Positions 12,003-24,600 of a stretch of DNA of 64,000 bases are shown here, in pieces. The stretch spans positions 7,373,001 to 7,437,000 of the forward strand of contig CATNEN010000001.1 in the NCBI GenBank assembly GCA_950097015.1, written 5' to 3'. The notes beneath the pieces are model-generated. The model made no database searches. It was not told the origin of the DNA and saw nothing but the letters and a program-made list of their open reading frames with translations. Within the stretch, counting starts at the first letter, position 1. Each line of letters begins with the position of its first letter. This DNA is from Macrostomum hystrix. Its lineage: Eukaryota; Platyhelminthes; Macrostomidae. Made by a program: the position numbers and the translations under genes.

Positions 12003-13065
12003 CGACAGGGGTCCGAGGGGAGCCAGATTGGAGACAGGGGTCCGAGGGAAGCTAGATTGGAGACAGGGAACAGAGAGGAAGATTGGAGATAGGGTCAGAG
12101 GGGAAGATTGAAGACAGGGGTCAGAGGGGAAGCTAGATTGGAGACAGGGTGAGATGGGAAGATTGGAGACAGGGTGAGATGGGAAGATTGGAGACAGGGT
12201 GAGATGGGAAGATTGGAGACAGGGTGAGATGGGAAGATTGGAGACAGGGGTCAGAGGGGAAGCTAGATTGGAGACAGGGGTCAGAGGGGAAGATTGAAGA
12301 CAGGGGTCAGAGGGGAAGCTAGATTGGAGACAGGGTGAGATGGGAAGATTGGAGACAGGGTGAGATGGGAAGATTGGAGACAGGGTGAGATGGGAAGATT
12401 GGAGACAGGGTGAGATGGGAAGATTGGAGACAGGGGTCAGAGGGGAAGATTGGAGACAGGGGTCAGAGGGAAGCTAGATTGGTGACTGGGTCAGAGGGGA
12501 AGCTAGATTGGTGACTGAGTCAGAGGGGAAGCTAGATTGGTGACTGGGTCAGAGGGGAAGATTGGAGACAGGGTCAGAGGGGAAGCTAGATTGGAGACAG
12601 GGGTCAGAGGGAAGCTAGATTCGAGACAGGGGTCAGAGGGAACCTAGGTTGGAGACAGGGTCAAAGGGGAAGCTAGATTGGTGGCTGGGTCAGAGGGGAA
12701 GATTAGAGACAGGGTCAGAGGGGAAGCAAGATTGGAGATAGGGGTCAGAGGGGAAGATTGGAGACAGGGGTCAGAGGAAAAGCCAGCTTGTAGACAGGGG
12801 TCAGAGGGAAGCTAGATTGGAGACAGGGGTCAGAGGAGAAGCAAGATTGGAGACAGGGGTCAGAGGAAAAGCCAGCTTGGAGACAGGGGTCAGAGGGAAC
12901 CCAGATTGGAGACAGGGGTCAGAGGAAAAGCCAGCTTGGAGACAGGGGTCAGAGGAAAAGCCAGCTTGGAGACAGGGGTCAGAGGGAACCCAGATTGAAG
13001 ACAGGGGTCAGAGGAAAAGCCAGCTTGGAGACAGGGGTCAGATGAGAAGGCAGCTTGGGGTTGGA
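12003..13065. repeat. minisatellite of GATTGGAGACAGGGGTCAGA units
   Basis: About 1.06 kb of tandem copies built from GATTGGAGACAGGG plus either TGAGATGGGAA (shorter unit) or GTCAGAGGGGAAGCTA (longer unit). Local higher-order runs are visible, such as four consecutive TGAGATGGGAA units at about 12150-12240 and again at about 12330-12420. Intergenic between the A1CF-like and NSF genes. Confidence 0.95.
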
Positions 13066-15167
13066 GGCTTCACACAGCAAGATAAAACTGTGTTGGAACA
13101 CCCTGTAAATAAGCTAACTGAATTGCGAGTGGTGCGGCGCGCAGTTCGAGCAGACCCTTCCTTTGGACCCCGACGTTAGTCCTGGTATCCTTGGACTCCT
13201 CGTGTTATTCGTACCACATTCGTCGTTTTCTACCGGATTGTCAAAGACTTCGTCAAGCCTTCGGCACCTTCTGTTCGGCAATCCGGCTTTTCTAGGCACT
13301 ATCGCCGCATCGCCGTCTGTCGCACCACTCTTGCCCAGAGTCACGCCGCCGCGCCCCCGTCCTTGCCTGCAGCCAGAGCCTCGCCGCCGAATCGGTGAAT
13401 TACCCTTGCTTGATATTGTCCTATTCTCGTGCGCTGGGTTAACCTTGTGCCGATTTACTTTCTCTCGCTCGTTTCACTACTGTGTGGAAATAAGATAAAA
13501 TCTTAAGCGCTAAAAGTTTGTTTACTTTTTTCCTTACTTCTTCAATTTGAATGGCGAAGGGGGAGTAAGCTTGTGCACCGCTGCAGGGCCAAAGAATGAG
13601 GCCAAGAGAATTTGGAGAGGATTATTCCGCTGCACAGAGCCGAAGTGCACCGAAGAGTACATAATTATAATGTACTCTTAGGGATATACCTTCTCACAAC
13701 CCTGGTCATTCGCGCCCCCTTGGTCCCTGGGATCTTGGCCACTCCGTCACACCCAAAGCTACCAATGTCATCAGAGGCAGAGGATGAGGCCCGGTTCTCT
13801 TAGGCTTAAGAAGGACGACATCCTACAGTGGTATGAAGTTAAGGCTCCGGCCAAAAATGATCATACAAAACTACAACTACAATAAAGCTTTTCACAGAGC
13901 TTTAATCGTAGATAACCGTTCCCAAAGATATGGGCAGCTTTTTGCTGTGCTTTTGCAGAGACACATTTATGTTGCGCAGTTTGTCGCTTGTCGGTTTCCT
14001 CGATTTCCTCGTAATAGTGAATGCGACTTAACACTTAAATTCGCATCCATTTGATACTTTAGCTGATGATTCCAGTCCGTAAAGTTTATCATCGCAGCAA
14101 TGAGATCAAGCTAACTAGGACTCTAGTAGAAAAGACAGAAATAAAAAAATTATAAGTATTTTTTGTATGAAGTAAATTACTAAAACGCTATCAAATTAAA
14201 AATTCGGTGAGCTAAATAATAATGCTAAATCTGAAACTAATCAGCACTTTTAAAAGCGAAAAAATTGTTAGGTCAACGTATTCCTGTTAACAATTATTTT
14301 CGCTTTTTTTTAGACTGGAAATACGATGGTCTCGAAAATAGAAAAAAGGGCGATAATTGTCTGAATGCAATATAGAAAATTTTAATGCTATCCTATTGTT
14401 AAAAAATGGTTTCTGTTTACTATAAGTTATAAACACACTTGTCTATGTTTAGATAGTATTTTGAGTACTTTTGTTTTACTTCACAGTTAAGCTAAATATA
14501 AGTTTTAGCGAGAGTTTAAGCTTTATTTGACTAAGAAATTTTAATCTTGGAAGATAGATAAAATTATCCGATGCATTTTAATCGCTGATCTTAATGCCTA
14601 TTTTACCTAAATAATTAATAATGTTGTTTAGGATTTATGTGAACACGTTTTATTTTGTACGCAAACAATTTTCATACTGACTATAATGTTTCACATCCAA
14701 TTGTGCATAGATTACAATTTCGACAAGTTTAGCTCTGTCTCTGTGATTAGTTTCAGATACTAGACTGTAATTTTTTGCCTAGATTCTTAAGTATTTTGTG
14801 AAGAGTAAGTATTTTACAATGATTTACGTGTACATAGCGACTACGCGTCGTTATCTTGTTATATTGTTATACAGTGTTGTATTTCACAAAAGCAGATCTC
14901 GTTATTGGGTAGGTTAATAAACAATTCATGTATTCATTTTCAAGACTTATCATGTAAATAATAGCCATATTTTTTATAAAAATATCCAGGTAACCGGATA
15001 GGATCGCACTTTATACACTAAAAATTTGTCATCTAAAAACAACAATAACATATAACATATATTTTCAAATTATAGTTGGTATTTTTTAATCAGGTAAATT
15101 TTAAGATCAAAACGATTTTTTATATTATTTTCTGTCAATAATTCTAGAAATTCATGAACCAACGATT
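13066..15167. other. intergenic, GC-rich block then AT-rich sequence
   Basis: 13100-13840 is markedly more GC-rich and CpG-containing than its surroundings and has AATAAG/ATAAAA signals near 13490. It could be a retroelement LTR or an exon of an unrecognised gene. No protein family is recognisable in any frame. 13840-15167 is AT-rich with nothing I can name. Confidence 0.35.
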
Positions 15168-15623
15168 TCATAGGAAGTCAGAAGGCTTAAAAATAAAACT
15201 AAAATAATACTTTATATATAATGAAAGATAAGTTAATATACAGTTTAGAAATAAGATTTTTTGGTATATCAAGCTAGGATTCAGGAATTTATAGGATGTG
15301 AGAAGCTGCTTGCTTTGTACCTCAACATTAGTTTTAATAAAATTATTCACATTAAATTTTAATAAAGCAGTAACAATTTCTCTATGAATGTGTCTATTAA
15401 TTAAAATGTCTAGAGCCAATTGCATTTGCTCATTGCATTCGAATGGATAATTAGACTTTGCCATTGGACATTTTAATATATACTTATACCAAATCATATG
15501 ATCGAAAAAATATTCTTGAGAACTCTTAACCTCTCTCATAAGAATATAAATACATTCTCTTTTCTTTAAAGCCATGTAAAACCATCTAATTTTCAGATTT
15601 TCAAAAGAAACTACAAAGCACAA
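15168..15623 (-). CDS. possible hypothetical protein, head-to-head with NSF
   Basis: Open frame of 151 codons on the minus strand, its ATG sharing base 15623 with the NSF start codon. Composition is AT-rich and rich in Leu/Ile/Lys/Asn. A helical-looking stretch (MQLALDILINRHIHREIV) and several Cys are present, but no domain I recognise. The region opposite the NSF 5'UTR is AT-rich, so a chance ORF is the likelier explanation. Confidence 0.2.
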   Translation of the reverse strand: MCFVVSFENLKIRWFYMALKKRECIYILMREVKSSQEYFFDHMIWYKYILKCPMAKSNYPFECNEQMQLALDILINRHIHREIVTALLKFNVNNFIKTNVEVQSKQLLTSYKFLNPSLIYQKILFLNCILTYLSLYIKYYFSFIFKPSDFL

Positions 15624-18600
15624 TGCAGAACTTCGAAGCTACCAAGTGTCCATCGGATGAACTGTCTCTAACTAATAAGATTTTCTTTAATCCGAATGAT
15701 GTTCGAAGCTTAAAGAATCAGTAAGTAGCTAAAGTAGCTTATTTTGCTGGGCCCTGCATGACTAACTGAATACTTACACATCATTATGTGACATTTGACT
15801 TGCAGCCACTGAGAAGGCTATGCTACCCATTGTACACAAGTACCTGATACCTGAACATCCATACGCACAAAGATAGGTTCTGTGGTGTACATCTTGTTAG
15901 AATTCCGCCACACATCTACAGATCTCCATTCCATATCTACCAAATTCCATTTCTTATCTAAGGATTTCCACCCCATATCTATGGAATTCCGCCCCACATC
16001 TACAGATTAATAATTAATTAATCTACAGAATTTTCGTCTGTCAACAGAATTCCACCCACATCTACAGAATTCCACCCATTCCTATAAAATTCCAACCCAT
16101 ATCTACAGAATTGCACCCTATATCTACAGAACTCCACTCCATATCTACAGAATTCCAGCCGATATCTACAGAATTGCACCCTATATCTACAGAACTCCAC
16201 TCCATATCTACAGAATTCCACTCCATATCTACAGAACTCCACTCCATATCTACAGAATTTCACCCCATATCTACAGAATTCCTCCCCATATCTGCATAAT
16301 TTCGCCCCGTTATATATACGGGATTCCATTTTTTGGAATTTGTATGGAATGTTAATGGCAGAATTTTATGCTTAAATTCATGAATAATTCATAAATTTTC
16401 CATTTTCAGGTTCATTCGCATTCACAGCAGTTCCGGTGCCTACGCCTTCCTACTGGACTCTCACGTCAGTGTCCCGACTGGAAAGGCTGGATTTAGTCTA
16501 GTCCAGGTTTGAAATTTTTATTGCCATTTGTACTCGTACTTTTAATCCGTAATTTTTTTTCGACGATAGCTCGACAGCTCAAAAAAGTGTTCTTTCATGA
16601 ACGAGTAGCATCGGATGAACAGTACATAATTATTCTTATATTTTTCTACCTGAACTCAATTGAGTCAATGCTCAATGAATGTACAAACTGGGTCCACAAC
16701 CCCTTTAAACTGTCCTTCTCTTACTCTCTCCCTTCCTTTCTTTACCTCTTCTTTCCTGCTTGTCTCTCCTTTCACGCCTGCTCCAGCCTCCTATTTTCTA
16801 TCCGTCTTCCCTCTCACTGTCCTACCCCTCATTCCCCTGTTAATATCGATCGGGTTTTAGATTTCAGCCTATTATAGTGGCCACGGAATGGATGAATAAT
16901 GGAATGGACTGTTGACAGGCTAGTGCAGCTGAGCAAGCTCACCGCTACAGCAACGCATATCTAGAACTATTTCATTCGACAAATCTCAACAACAACATGA
17001 GCTCGTCTTCTTCTAGTAGACCGTCTTCCACTGGTAAGCCGAGCGATCGGCTCAACGCACAAACCGTGCCAGCCTTTGGTCCCAGAGGTAGATTGACAAC
17101 ATTTCAAGCTGCCTACGAGACTGGCTTAGTGCCGTGTCGCCTGCAGCACGGCTCCGTGCGGCACCGGTTGTCATGGCAGCAGCCAGTAGACAGCCTGGAC
17201 CTAGACCCGCTGGCTGTGTACATGGCGCAGGGCCTGTTAGAGACGAAGCATCCGTACAATTTTCTTAGCCAGCAGGGCCTTCAGGAGCTGCTGTCCGCTA
17301 GACAAGCTGCTCAACAGCTGCCGACGGTGCTGCCACGCCTGGTGCCACATTTGAAGGCTGCGCTGTCCGCTCAGCCGAAGCAGCACCCGAACGCATTCGA
17401 TGCGGCATTGAAATGCTGCATTCTGATCAGCGCAGCGATTGGTCCGCAATTGAATTCTCACCTGACTGCTCTGCTGCCTAGCATGGCACGGTTGATGGTG
17501 AATGGGCCGCAGTCCAATAGGGAGGCAATCATTGGCGCGCTGCAACATTTCGAAGCCAACGGTGCGCCAGAAGCTTTGGCTATTATCAAGGCTAGGATTC
17601 CCACCTATACTGCTGCTGTTTGAATCTGCGGCGCACACGGCCTCTTATAACAGTTTTTTTATCTTTGTTCTACGCTATTCTGCTGTTTTTATACTTGTTT
17701 ATTAAAGCTAACAGTGACAGCTGCCCTATCCCAACCAACCCAATCCTAGCCTACCCAATCCTAGCCTACCCAATCCTAGCTTACCCAGTCCTAGCCTACC
17801 CAATCCTAGCCTACCCAGTCCTAGCCTACCCAATCCTAGCCTACCCAATCCTAGCCTACCCAATCCTAGCTTACCCAATCCTAGCCTACCCAATCCTAGC
17901 CTACCCAATCCCAACCAACCCAATCCTAGCCTACCCAATCCTAGCCTACCCAATCCTAGCCTATCCAATCCTAGCCTACCCAATCCTAGCCTATCCAATC
18001 CTAGCCTACCCAATCCTAGCCTACCCAGTCCTAGCCTACCCAATCCTAGCCTACCCAATCCTAGCCTACCCAATCCTAGCCTACCCAATCCCAACCAACC
18101 CAATCCCAACCAACCCAATCCTAGCCTACCCAATCCTAGCCTACCCAATCCTAGCCTACCCAATCCTAGCCTACCCAATCCTAGCCTACCCAATCCCAAC
18201 CAACCCAGTCCCAACCAACCCAATCCTAGCCTACCCAATCCTAGCCTACCCAATCCTAGCCTACCCAATCCTAACCTACACAATCCTAACCAATCCAATC
18301 CTAGCCTACCCAATCCTAACCAACCCAATCCTAGCCTACCCAATCCTAACCAACCCAATCCTAGCCTACCCAATCCTAGCCTATCCAATCCTAGCCTACC
18401 CAATCCTAGCCTACCCAGTCCTAGCCTACCCAATCCTAGCCTACCCAATCCTAGCCTACCCAATCCTAGCCTACCCAATCCCAACCAACCCAATCCCAAC
18501 CAACCCAATCCTAGCCTACCCAATCCTAGCCTACCCAATCCTAGCCTACCCAATCCTTGCCTACCCAATCCTAGCCTACCCAATCCCAACCAACCCAATC

Positions 18601-21600
18601 CTAGCCTACCCAATCCTAGCCTACCCAATCCTAGCCTACCCAATCCTAGCCTACCCAATCCTAGCCTACCCAATCCTTGCCTACCCAATCCTAGCCTACC
18701 CAATCCCAACCAACCCAATCCTAGCCTACCCAATCCTAGCCTACCCAATCCTAACCTAACCATCCTAATCTACTCATATCTACAAAGTCCCGCCCGTATA
18801 TTCAGAATTCCACCCCATATCTACAGAATTCCACCTATATCTACAGAATTCCACCCATATCTACAGATTCCCAACCTATATCTACAGAATTCCAACCCAT
18901 ATCTACAGATTTCTAACCTATATCTACAGAATTCCAACCTATATCTACAGAATTCCAACCCATATCTACAGAATTTTAGATCCTTTCATATTTGTCCCAG
19001 TAATCAGCTTTATAAGTCTACGTTTCTTTCCGACTATTAACAAAGTGCCAAAAAGTGCTTGCCTTCGAAAAGCACTATTGAGGCCTGAAAAAAATTATTG
19101 TAATGCCCTAGTTTCAGATTAGTTTTCTGATGTTGTAAAACAGCTTTCTTTCTTTTATTTGTCGCTAAGTTAAGTGCAATAAAATAAAACAAATTCAATA
19201 CTTTCGTGTTTTATTGAAACCTAGCAAAAATGATATATTTTCGATTGTACCCAAACTCTAACAATCTTTTGTCTGCAAAATTCAAACACAATATGATCTG
19301 CGATCATATTAGACAACTTCGTGGATAATTAGCAGAATTCCGTAGATACAGAGTGAAATTCTGTAAGATAAGGAGTGGGATTCTGTAGATATGGGTTGGA
19401 ATTCTGTAAGATAATGAGTGAATTCTCTAGATATGGGTTGGAATTCTGTAGGTATGGAGTGGAGTTCTGTAGATATGGGTTGGAATTCTGTAAGATAATG
19501 AGTGAATTCTCTAGATATGGGTTGGAATTCTGTAGGTATGGAGTGGAGTTCTGTAGATATGGGTTGGAATTCTGTAGATAAGGAGTGGAATTCTGTAGAT
19601 AAGGAGTGGAATTCTGTAGATAAGGAGTGGAATTCTGTAGATAAGTAGTGGAATTCTGTAGATAAGGAGTGGAATTCTGTAGATAAGGAGTGGAATTCTG
19701 TAGATAAGGAGTGGAATTCTGTAGATAAGGAGTGGAATTCTGTAGATAAGGAGTGGAATTCTGTAGATAAGGAGTGGAATTCTGTAGATAAGGAGTGGAA
19801 TTCTGTAGATAAGGAGTGGAATTCTGTAGATAAGGAGTGGAATTCTGTAGATAAGGAGTGGAATTCTGTAGATAAGGAGTGGAATTCTGTAGATAAGGAG
19901 TGGAATTCTGTAGATAAGGAGTGGAATTCTGTAGATAAGGAGTGGAATTCTGTAGATAAGGAGTGGAATTCTGTAGATAAGGAGTGGAATTCTGTAGATA
20001 AGGAGTGGAATTCTGAAGATAAGGAGTGGAATTCTGTAGATAAGGAGTGGAATTCTGTAGATAAGGAGTGGAATTCTGTAGATAAGGAGTGGAATTCTGT
20101 AGATAAGGAGTGGAATTCTGTAGATAAGGAGTAGAATTCTGTAGGTAAGGAGTGGAATTCTGTAGATACGGAGTGGAATTCTGTAGATAAGGAGTGGAAT
20201 TCTGTAGGTAAGGAGTGGAATTCTGTAGATAAGGAGTGGAATTCTGTATATAAGGAGTGGAATTCTGTAGATAAGGAGTGGAATTCTGTAGATAAGGAGT
20301 GGAATTCTGTAGGTAAGGAGTGGAATTCTGTAGATAAGGAGTGGAATTCTGTAGATAAGGAGTGGATTTCTGTTGAAATCGATCTGAATCGCTTGCACGA
20401 TTATTATAAAAATGTCTCTCAATATGGCTTTGTGTATTAAACATATTAAGTTTTTATCACATACATAAAATAAATTTTCAAGGTAAAAATAAGTGAAAAG
20501 CGAAGTTGTATTTATTTATTTCTATATTTTTACAGTTCTTTCGCATTTTTTTCATTTTAAACAGCGTCGCTGGGCCAACGTGAGCATAGGCCAGCCAGTC
20601 GGTGTTGAGTTCAACTGCTCATTCGATCCGCGCAGCTCATGCATCGCCACCGTCACCTTGGAGGCAGACTTCCTGCTTAAAAAGAGGTATGTGCTACACA
20701 TAATCTCACAGTCTCATAATGGGAGATGAGACTCAGGAGGTCGTAGTTGTGAGATTAGAAAGAGAAGGTGTGAGATGGGACGGAGGAGGTGTGAGATTAG
20801 GGGAAGGAGATGTGAGATGGACGGATGAGGTGTGAGATGGGACGGATGAGATGTGAGATTAGAAGGAGGAGGTGTGAGATGGGACGGATGAGATGTGAGA
20901 TGGGACGGATGAGATGTGAGATTAGAAGGAGGAGGTGTGAGATGAGACGGATGAGGTGTGAGATTAGAAGGATGAGGTGTGAGATGGGACGGATGAGATG
21001 TGAGATGGGACGGATGAGATGTGAGATTAGAAGGAGGAGGTGTGAGATGAGACGGATGAGGTGTGAGATTAGAAGGATGAGGTGTGAGATGAGACGGATG
21101 AGATGTGCGACTAGAAGGAGGAGGTGTGAGATGGGACGTATGAGGTGTGAGATGAGACGGATGAGATGTGAGATTAGAAGGAGGAGGTGTGAGATGAGAC
21201 GGATGAGGTGTGAGATTAGAAGGATGAGGTGTGAGATGAGACGGATGAGATGTGCGACTAGAAGGAGGAGGTGTGAGATGGGATGTATGAGGTGTGAGAT
21301 GAGACGGATGAGGTGTGAGATGGGACGGATGAGATGTATGATGGGACGGATGAGGTGTGAGATGGGACGGATGAGATGTGAGATTAGAAGGAGGAGGTGT
21401 GAGATGGGACGGATGAGGTGTGAGATGGGACGGATGAGATGTGAGATGGGACGCGTTTGCCACTCGCACCACGGTCCCTAAGTTCGATTCCACGGCGAGG
21501 CCACATTTATTTGGGGCGCAGCCGCGGAGAGAAGGCTTGGGGGCTTGTCGTGCAATTTACGCCCTTGAGGGCCAACCTCCAAGGCACAGTTCGAGTGTAC

Positions 21601-24600
21601 ACTGCCTGACGATGAGAAAGTCAGGGCAGATGTACACACCTGTGTGAGCGTATGCCTGCGTACGGGTATCTGTGTGTGTGTGTGCTCAGGAGTCAGCGAA
21701 ATGGGCAGAATTGCCTCCTCGCTGGCTGCGGGTCTATTGTCACCAAACTATGTGTCATTGCCCGCAGCCCTCCTGCAATTATTATTATGATGGGACGGAT
21801 GAGATGTGAGATTAGAAGGAGGAGGTGTGAGATGGGACGGATGAGGTGTGAGATGGGACGGATGAGGTGTGAGATGGGACGGATGAGATGTGAGATGGGA
21901 CGGATGAGATGTGAGATTAGAAGGAGGAGGTGTGAGATGGAGATGGTTGCATAGAGAGCATTTGCAGTGATAAATTATATGTTAAAGTACAAGTGATAAC
22001 GAAGCGCTCTTGTCGGCTTGTTGTTTACAAGCCCTAGCTTTTGTACTTTTTACTATTTCTGCGCTGCTATCTGTTCCTCAAGCCGTCGTTCCATTTTCCA
22101 TTTTCTTCTAGAAAGATTAGGCAGCCGAAAGCTCAGGAAATGATCCTTAGTGTGTTAGAATGCTATATAGAGTTGAGCAGAGTACTCAGAGGGGAGGCCT
22201 AATCCGATGCGGCTGACGACGAAGTTTGTGACCGACTTGGGAGTGAGGACACTTGGGAAAAGCATATATGAGAGTAAAGAGAAGTAAGAGTGCACGTTTG
22301 GGCAATGAGACTGAAAGACAGCTTCTGCTTTAGTTCTGGTGTGTGGCATGAACGATGGGTAATGAGTTATTGCCATGTTTTTAACGCGTCATTGAGTAGT
22401 TGTGTAACTGTAGCGAAGCAGGCAAATTTGATTCCGAGTAGCTCGAGATGTAATTTTTCGTCTTTTGAATAATTTCTTCGTCAATAAAAGTACATTTGCT
22501 GATTTTTCGATCTTCAATTTTCTATATTCAACCTCATGTGATTCAATTCATTATACCTTACAAAATCTCCTTTCATTCTGACTTACATTCTCTAATTTAT
22601 GTTTTGATGCTTTTGCAGTTTTTTATAGCTTTTCTGATTGGTCAGTGAGGGAATGGTTGTTTGAGCTTCTCTGATTGGTCAGTGAGGGAAAGGTTGTTTG
22701 AGCTTCTCTGATTGGTCAGTGAGGGAATGGTTGTTTGAGCTTCTCTGATTGGTCAGTGAGGGAATGGTTGTTTGAGCTTCTCTTACTGGTCAGTGAGGGA
22801 ATGGTTGTTTGAGCTTCTCTTATTGGTCAATAAGGGAAGCGTTTTTTTATTGGAGCTTCTCTGATTGGTCAGTGAGGGAATGGTTGTTTGAGCTTCTCTG
22901 ATTGGTCAGTGAGGGAATGGTTGCTTGAGCTTCTCTGATTTGTCAGTGAGCGAACGGTTGTTTGAGCTTCTCTAATTGGTCAGTGAGGGAACGGTTGTTT
23001 GAGCTTCTCTTATTGGTCAATGAGGGAAATGGTTTTTTGAGCTTCTCTAATTGGTCTGTGAGGGAATGGTGCTTTGAGCTTCTCTGATTGGTTAGCAATG
23101 GAACATTTTCAGGGTTTTTCTGATTGGTAAATTCCAAATAGAATAGCTAGATTTTGATAACTATGATCGCATGTTCTCCGATTCCGTGCATACAGCACAA
23201 CAACGGATCCCTACAACACAGACGAGATGCTGATAGAATTCACGCAGTGCTTCCCCCAGATGCCGCTGACGGTCGGACAGGAGGTCGTCTTCAAATTCAA
23301 AGACAAGAAGCACCTGCTGCTTCGCGTGAAAGAAATGGAGACGCTGCAGCCCACAGGAGACGTACAGTCCGCTAAGTTCGGAGTCATCTCCGGCAACACC
23401 ATCGCCACATTCGAGAAGCTGTCAGATTCCCCACTTGTGCTCACTGGCAAGGCCAAGGCTAAGCAGCCCTATCAGTCCATCATCAATCCTGACTGGAACT
23501 TCAGCATGATGGGCATCGGCGGTCTTGATAAAGAATTTAGCGACATCTTTCGTCGCACCTTCGCGTCGAGAATCTTTCCGCCAGATTTAGTTGAGCAGTT
23601 GGGCATGTGCCACGTGCGCGGCCTGCTACTGTACGGCCCGCCTGGCACCGGCAAGACCCTCATGGCCCGCCAAATCGGCAAGATGTTGAACGCTCGTGAG
23701 CCAAAGATTGTCAACGGACCCTCGATCTTGGACAAATATGTCGGCGAGAGTGAAGCAAAAATTCGACAGCTGTTCGCTGACGCCGAGGACGAGTTTAAAC
23801 GAGTTGGCAACAACTCGGCGCTGCACATTATCATCTTTGATGAGATTGACGCCATCTGCAAGGCCAGAGGCTCTGTTGGCGGAGGCACTCAGGTAAGCTC
23901 GACTTACTTTTACCTGAAGTGCACCGCTTGGTAAAAATGTTCATACAGAAATAATCAGATCAATAAAAAAGCTCCATGACCGATGACGCTCCACTCTCCG
24001 GCCAATCAGAGAAGCTCACACAAACCCGTCCCTCACTGACCAATCAGAGAAGCTCACACAAACCCGTCCCTCACTGACCAATCAGAGAAGCTCACACAAA
24101 CCCGTCCCTCACTGACCAATCAGAGAAGCTCACACAAACCCGTCCCTCACTGAACAATCAGAGAAGCTCACACAAACCCGTCCCTCACTGACCAATCAGA
24201 GAAGTTCACAGAAACCCGTCCCACACTGACCAATCAGAGAAGTTCACAGAAACCCGTCCCACACTGACCAATCAGAGAAGCTCACACAAACCCGCCCCTC
24301 AGTGACCTATTGGAGAAGCTCACAGAAACCTCCCTCACTGACCAATCAGAGAAGTTCACAGAGACCTGTCCCTCACTGACCAATCAGAGAAGCTCACATA
24401 AACCCGTAAGGAGATTACCTCACTCAAACACATCGGTCCCTCACAGAATAATCAGAGAAGCTTAAACAGAAGCTTAATGCTATACTGCCGTAAATTTCAG
24501 GGTTGTATTGGTATAGAAATATTATATATTGATTTAAAAAATCAGTGGCATACTACAGGATTCATTTCGCTAAATGATTGTACTTTTATCACTGGTATGA

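Noticed and set aside
13163-13498. 111-codon ORF in the GC-rich block
   Set aside because: Low-complexity Pro/Arg/Ser composition without any recognisable domain; overlapping ORFs exist on both strands.
16509-16877. 122-codon ORF between NSF exon 2 and the PACRG-like gene
   Set aside because: Starts inside the intron donor region, spans a pyrimidine-rich tract and shows no domain.
18270-18360. Telomere-like CCTAA words
   Set aside because: They are variants of the 15-bp satellite unit, not tandem TTAGGG/CCCTAA.
17620-18763. Long open frames (379 and 345 codons) on both strands over the 15-bp array
   Set aside because: The unit length is a multiple of three and lacks stops, so frames stay open by construction. 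The region is NSF intron 2.
19329-20444. 371- and 303-codon frames (Ser-Thr-Pro-Tyr-Leu-Gln-Asn repeats)
   Set aside because: By-product of the 21-bp satellite; no non-repeat coding flank or splice context.
20714-21493. 259- and 218-codon frames over the 21-bp array in NSF intron 3
   Set aside because: Repeat artefact, interrupted by a SINE.
22622-24470. CRISPR-like regular repeats
   Set aside because: Units are directly adjacent with no unique spacers, and the genome is eukaryotic.
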